Of a DNA stretch of 56,544 nt, positions 54,223 to 56,544 are shown in pieces. This stretch comes from a virus. The notes under the pieces were generated by a model. It saw only the letters and a list, made by a program, of their open reading frames with translations, had not been told where the DNA came from and searched no databases. The DNA is taken from positions 1 to 56,544 of IMG/VR virus record IMGVR_UViG_3300027799_000001. One strand, 5' to 3'. The position numbers and the translations under genes are program-made. Numbering within the stretch: position 1 is the stretch's first letter; each line of letters starts with the position of its first letter.

Positions 54223-54399
54223 TCATAACGCATCTTTATCTTTTATAAATTTGTCAATTTCATTTTTGTGCTCCTCTTTCTTTTTTTTGATTTCTGATAT
54301 TATGTTTAATGACTCATTAATATTGTACCCTGCTTTAAACAGTTTGATTAATTCGTCTGAATAATCTTCTAAATCATCTAAATAACATGTGTTAAACAT
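54223..54399 (-). CDS. Small helical protein, 58 aa
   Basis: ATG 54399 after GAAATGGATAATTAA, the same leader as its tandem copy. MFNTCYLDDLEDYSDELIKLFKAGYNINESLNIISEIKKKKEEHKNEIDKFIKDKDAL: helical with a charged coiled coil. Unknown. Lies between the DUF4116-like genes and the 3' part of the minus arm. Confidence 0.62.
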   Translation of the reverse strand: MFNTCYLDDLEDYSDELIKLFKAGYNINESLNIISEIKKKKEEHKNEIDKFIKDKDAL

Positions 54400-54474
54400 T
54401 TAATTATCCATTTCTTCAGAATGTTAATGATTTGAATATGTTTATTACAATAGAATTCGATTTTAAATTATTGT

Positions 54475-55326
54475 TTAATTTTTACTTTCCAATGCTAAAT
54501 CTACTGCTTTTTTCTGATCTTGAGTCAAAAAATTATAAGCATTTTTATTCTGCAGTACCGCGGCCAAGCAAATCTGAGGTTCTCTTTGCTCATCAGTTAA
54601 ATAATAAATAGCAGTACCATTTTGCTTAACCGCAGCAAAACATATCTCCGGAGTTTTTTGCCTATAAGATAAATGTCTAACTGCTCTACCGTTTTGCATT
54701 ACTGCTGCTAAACAAATATCTGGAGTTTTATCTTTATCAAGTAAAAAATTAATAACATCTCCATGTTTTTTAACAGCCATCAAACAAAGATCTTGAGTAC
54801 GCAATTTGTCATGCATATAGGCTACAGAACAAGGGTTATTGTTAATAGCAGCAATACAAACTTCCAGTGTTTGCTGTTTTTCAGATAAATATTCTATAGC
54901 CTTACCATTTTGGTTCACTGCTGCCAAGCAAATCTGAGATGTCTTATGTTCATCATTTAACCAACGAACAGCATGTCCTTTTTTACTAACTACTGATAAA
55001 CATAATTCATGTGTACGAAGTTTATCTGGAATGAATTCAATTCCATTCCCATAATTTTCTGCTGTTATTATAGCCAATTCTACTAATTTTAAATATATTT
55101 TGTCCATAAATCCTTCAACATCATCACCTACATAAACTTTAGAATCTATTACCAAACCTTTCTCTTTCGTATACTCATACTTATTACATCTATCTTCAGG
55201 AAGCTTGAAAAAAGCACAAATTTGAGTGTGACTATCTGGATCCTCAAGTATTTTGTTTTTTCTATCTTCGGCATTGATGTAATAGAATGTATTATCATAA
55301 GATACAAAGCTAAAAAAATGACACAT
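54475..55326 (-). CDS. SFVSY/DUF4116-like repeat protein, 7 repeats, 283 aa
   Basis: N-domain MCHFFSFVSYDNTFYYINAEDRKNKILEDPDSHTQICAFFKLPEDRCNKYEYTKEKGLVIDSKVYVGDDVEGFMDKI. Seven repeats, starting LRTHELCLSVVSKKGHAVRWLNDEH and including the AINNNPCSVAYMHDKL variant, ending LTQDQKKAVDLALESKN. Closely parallel to the 51230 protein of the other arm and to the junction gene. AAAGGAATAGAAAAAATG start. Confidence 0.9.
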   Translation of the reverse strand: MCHFFSFVSYDNTFYYINAEDRKNKILEDPDSHTQICAFFKLPEDRCNKYEYTKEKGLVIDSKVYVGDDVEGFMDKIYLKLVELAIITAENYGNGIEFIPDKLRTHELCLSVVSKKGHAVRWLNDEHKTSQICLAAVNQNGKAIEYLSEKQQTLEVCIAAINNNPCSVAYMHDKLRTQDLCLMAVKKHGDVINFLLDKDKTPDICLAAVMQNGRAVRHLSYRQKTPEICFAAVKQNGTAIYYLTDEQREPQICLAAVLQNKNAYNFLTQDQKKAVDLALESKN

Positions 55327-55344
55327 TTTTTCTATTCCTTTTGT

Positions 55345-55836
55345 TTAATTTTTACTTTCCAATACCAAATCTACTGCTTTTTTCTGATCTTGAGTCAAAT
55401 GATAATAAGAATTTTTGTTTTGCATTACAGCCTTTAAACATACCTCAGGTGACCGCTGTTCGTCAGTAAAATACTTTATAGCATATCCATATTTTTCGAC
55501 TATCGCCAAGCAAATTTCAGGTGTGAGTTGAAAACCTTTTAAAAACTCATTTCCTTTACCATAATTCATAATTGTCACTATGCATAGTTCTTCAAATTTC
55601 GGCATTAATTTTTCAATGAAGCCTTCTGGATCATCGCCTTTATACTCAAAAGCATCAGTCATAATTCCATCATATTTATAATACTCATATTTATTACATC
55701 GGTCTTCAGGCAGATTGAAGAATGAACAGATCTGAGTGTGACTGTCAGGATTTTTAAGTAACTTCTTTTTGCGATCTTCGGCATTGATATAGTAAAAATG
55801 GCCGTCATACGAAACAAAGCTAAAAAAATGGCACAT
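55345..55836 (-). CDS. SFVSY/DUF4116-like repeat protein, 2 repeats, 163 aa
   Basis: N-domain MCHFFSFVSYDGHFYYINAEDRKKKLLKNPDSHTQICSFFNLPEDRCNKYEYYKYDGIMTDAFEYKGDDPEGFIEKLMPKFEELCIVTIMNYGKGNEFL. Then QLTPEICLAIVEKYGYAIKYFTDEQ and one final repeat, ending LTQDQKKAVDLVLESKN. It is the shortest complete member, a useful reference for the N-domain plus minimal solenoid. AAAGGAGTAAAAC site. Confidence 0.88.
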   Translation of the reverse strand: MCHFFSFVSYDGHFYYINAEDRKKKLLKNPDSHTQICSFFNLPEDRCNKYEYYKYDGIMTDAFEYKGDDPEGFIEKLMPKFEELCIVTIMNYGKGNEFLKGFQLTPEICLAIVEKYGYAIKYFTDEQRSPEVCLKAVMQNKNSYYHLTQDQKKAVDLVLESKN

Positions 55837-55857
55837 GTTTTACTCCTTTTGTTCCTA

Positions 55858-56109
55858 TTATTTTAGGTCATCTATTTCATTGACAACAGGGTATACATCA
55901 TCTGCTGGAGTGTCATCTGGGACAGAATCAAGCCAATATTTTTGAAATACAAAAAAGTAGGGATTGTATTTAGTTCCAATAACATAACAACCATTGCGAA
56001 TATATTTTTCATCAAAGGCTAAAACTTTACCAACTAATTTTTTTTCTCTCGAGAAATACCGTAAAGTACAATCCAATACATTCTCATTTACTCTAAATTT
56101 TTTCAGCAT
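55858..56109 (-). CDS. SH3-like module protein, 83 aa (paralog of the N-terminus of 45384)
   Basis: MLKKFRVNENVLDCTLRYFSREKKLVGKVLAFDEKYIRNGCYVIGTKYNPYFFVFQKYWLDSVPDDTPADDVYPVVNEIDDLK. The FRVNExV ... KKxxGKVLxFD ... NGCYxI ... WLDxVxxDTPxDD pattern is shared with 45384. Follows the 71-aa twin exactly as in the plus arm. Barrel-like; function unknown. Confidence 0.72.
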   Translation of the reverse strand: MLKKFRVNENVLDCTLRYFSREKKLVGKVLAFDEKYIRNGCYVIGTKYNPYFFVFQKYWLDSVPDDTPADDVYPVVNEIDDLK

Positions 56110-56144
56110 TTTTTCACTCTTTTGTTAAAAATTTATTAACAATT

Positions 56145-56380
56145 ATTTATTGTACAAATTCTAACCAATTTTTATGGAAAATTACTTCAGGCTTAATTGT
56201 AGATTTTCCTTTCAAGGTATACCATCGTAAACAATCAGTAAACATATGCTGGACTTCTATAGTCTGCCCTATGTATCTTGCGCAGTCCTCATCGAAACTA
56301 CACATAATACCACCTGCATGCTCTTCCGTACCTACAGATACATCTAATACTATTGCTCTCATTTTTCTACTCCTTTGTTT
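56145..56380. repeat. 236-bp perfect inverted duplication (minus copy)
   Basis: Reverse complement of 45094-45329 without a mismatch. It includes the whole 71-aa gene. Confidence 0.9.
56147..56362 (-). CDS. Hypothetical protein, 71 aa, identical twin of 45112-45327
   Basis: Same sequence as 45112-45327 in DNA and protein. The AAAGGAGTAG ribosome-binding site contains the TAG stop (56367-56369) of the junction-spanning DUF4116-like gene, so the two are tightly coupled. Confidence 0.75.
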   Translation of the reverse strand: MRAIVLDVSVGTEEHAGGIMCSFDEDCARYIGQTIEVQHMFTDCLRWYTLKGKSTIKPEVIFHKNWLEFVQ

Positions 56381-56544
56381 TGCTTATATCTAAATCTACT
56401 CTTTTTTTCTGAGAATAAGTCAGATAATTATAAGCATCTTTATTCTGTAGTACTGCAGCAAGGCAAACCTTTGGCGTTTTTTGGCTTTCAGTTAAGTGCC
56501 AAATTGCGTTCCCATTTTGCTTAACAGCCTCAAGGCAAATCTTT
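56367..56544 (-). CDS. 3' end of the junction-spanning SFVSY/DUF4116-like gene
   Basis: Continues in frame from base 1 (equivalent to 56454) with repeats SKICLEAVKQNGNAIWHL and TPKVCLAAVLQNKDAYNYLTYSQ, then KKRVDLDISKTKE and TAG. Unlike the 47353 gene the CAG codon after LTYS is intact. Confidence 0.85.
   Translation of the reverse strand, partial: KICLEAVKQNGNAIWHLTESQKTPKVCLAAVLQNKDAYNYLTYSQKKRVDLDISKTKE
56454..56544. repeat. Terminal direct repeat (right copy)
   Basis: Identical to bases 1-91; see the left copy. Confidence 0.9.

Noticed and set aside
54128-54364. Plus-strand 78-codon frame
   Set aside because: Antisense to the duplicated helical genes 53936 and 54223, which have matching paralogs and leaders.
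1-56544. CRISPR array, diversity-generating retroelement, integrase/attachment site, transposase
   Set aside because: No regularly spaced short repeats with unique spacers, no reverse transcriptase motif (xxDD), no tyrosine/serine recombinase signature or IS-like terminal repeats were seen on either strand.

Overview
The window is an AT-rich, densely coded tailed-phage genome with small spacers, host-style -35/-10 promoters and clear Shine-Dalgarno sites. It has HK97-type head genes, a split terminase, a 685-residue tape measure, a tube protein and frameshifted tail chaperones, but no visible sheath gene, so a siphovirus-like virion is the best reading. I see no integrase, CI-like repressor, DNA polymerase or tRNA gene. 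The lysozyme is of the GH108 type, which is commonest in phages of Gram-negative hosts; the host itself cannot be named. The last 91 bases repeat the first 91 and one gene reads through the join without a frame change, so this looks like a complete circular or circularly permuted genome of about 56,453 bp. The caveat is that the 91-mer also occurs internally, inverted, at 47742-47832.

Layout. (1) 20244 down to 2611, minus strand: Zn-binding protein, Sak4-like ATPase, PD-(D/E)XK nuclease, tail-completion protein, an unusual block of four glycosyltransferase-like genes with an FkbM methyltransferase, ThyX-like protein, SSB, then tail terminator, tube, chaperones with a -1 frameshift (GGGTTTA), tape measure and large tail proteins. 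(2) 20324 to 35532, plus strand: DnaB helicase, an approximately 800-bp noncoding locus that is GC-rich, C-tract-bearing and hairpin-rich, RNase H, replication accessory proteins, metallophosphoesterase, phage sigma factor, small terminase, a glycosyltransferase-TPR protein, portal-MuF fusion, protease, a 38-residue peptide, capsid protein, connector and endolysin. (3) 39189 down to 35579, minus strand: small accessory genes in two promoter-terminator units, including a SLOG/DUF2493 protein and a HAD phosphatase. (4) 39324 to 42782, plus strand: primase, large terminase and small genes.

(5) The accessory region forms two convergent arms that meet at a bidirectional terminator near 52.73 kb: a plus-strand arm (43.0-52.7 kb) and a minus-strand arm running from 2.5 kb through the circular join down to 52.7 kb. 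They carry a paralogous family with a conserved N-terminal domain (SFVSYD...FYYINAEDRKK...NPDSHTQIC) followed by 2-7 copies of a 24-residue DUF4116-like repeat (RTPEVCLAAVKQNGxAIxYLTxEQ): eight genes with the N-domain, one truncated N-domain, and one repeat-only gene. Ankyrin repeats, zinc ribbons and membrane microproteins accompany them. The arms share a 236-bp perfect inverted duplication and a converted repeat tract. This family, its consensus promoters and its visible decay and recombination (chimera, amber stop, frameshifts) are the best candidates for an undescribed counter-defence or host-manipulation system.

Gene expression probably runs in phases: TTGACA-17-TATACT promoters on the accessory arms (host sigma-70, early), a TTGATT-16-TATTATATT pair ahead of the RNase H and primase operons, and a TTTGTATATAATATA motif in front of the portal and 30873 head genes that may be read by the phage sigma factor. 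All functional names are from motif recognition by eye; no search was run.
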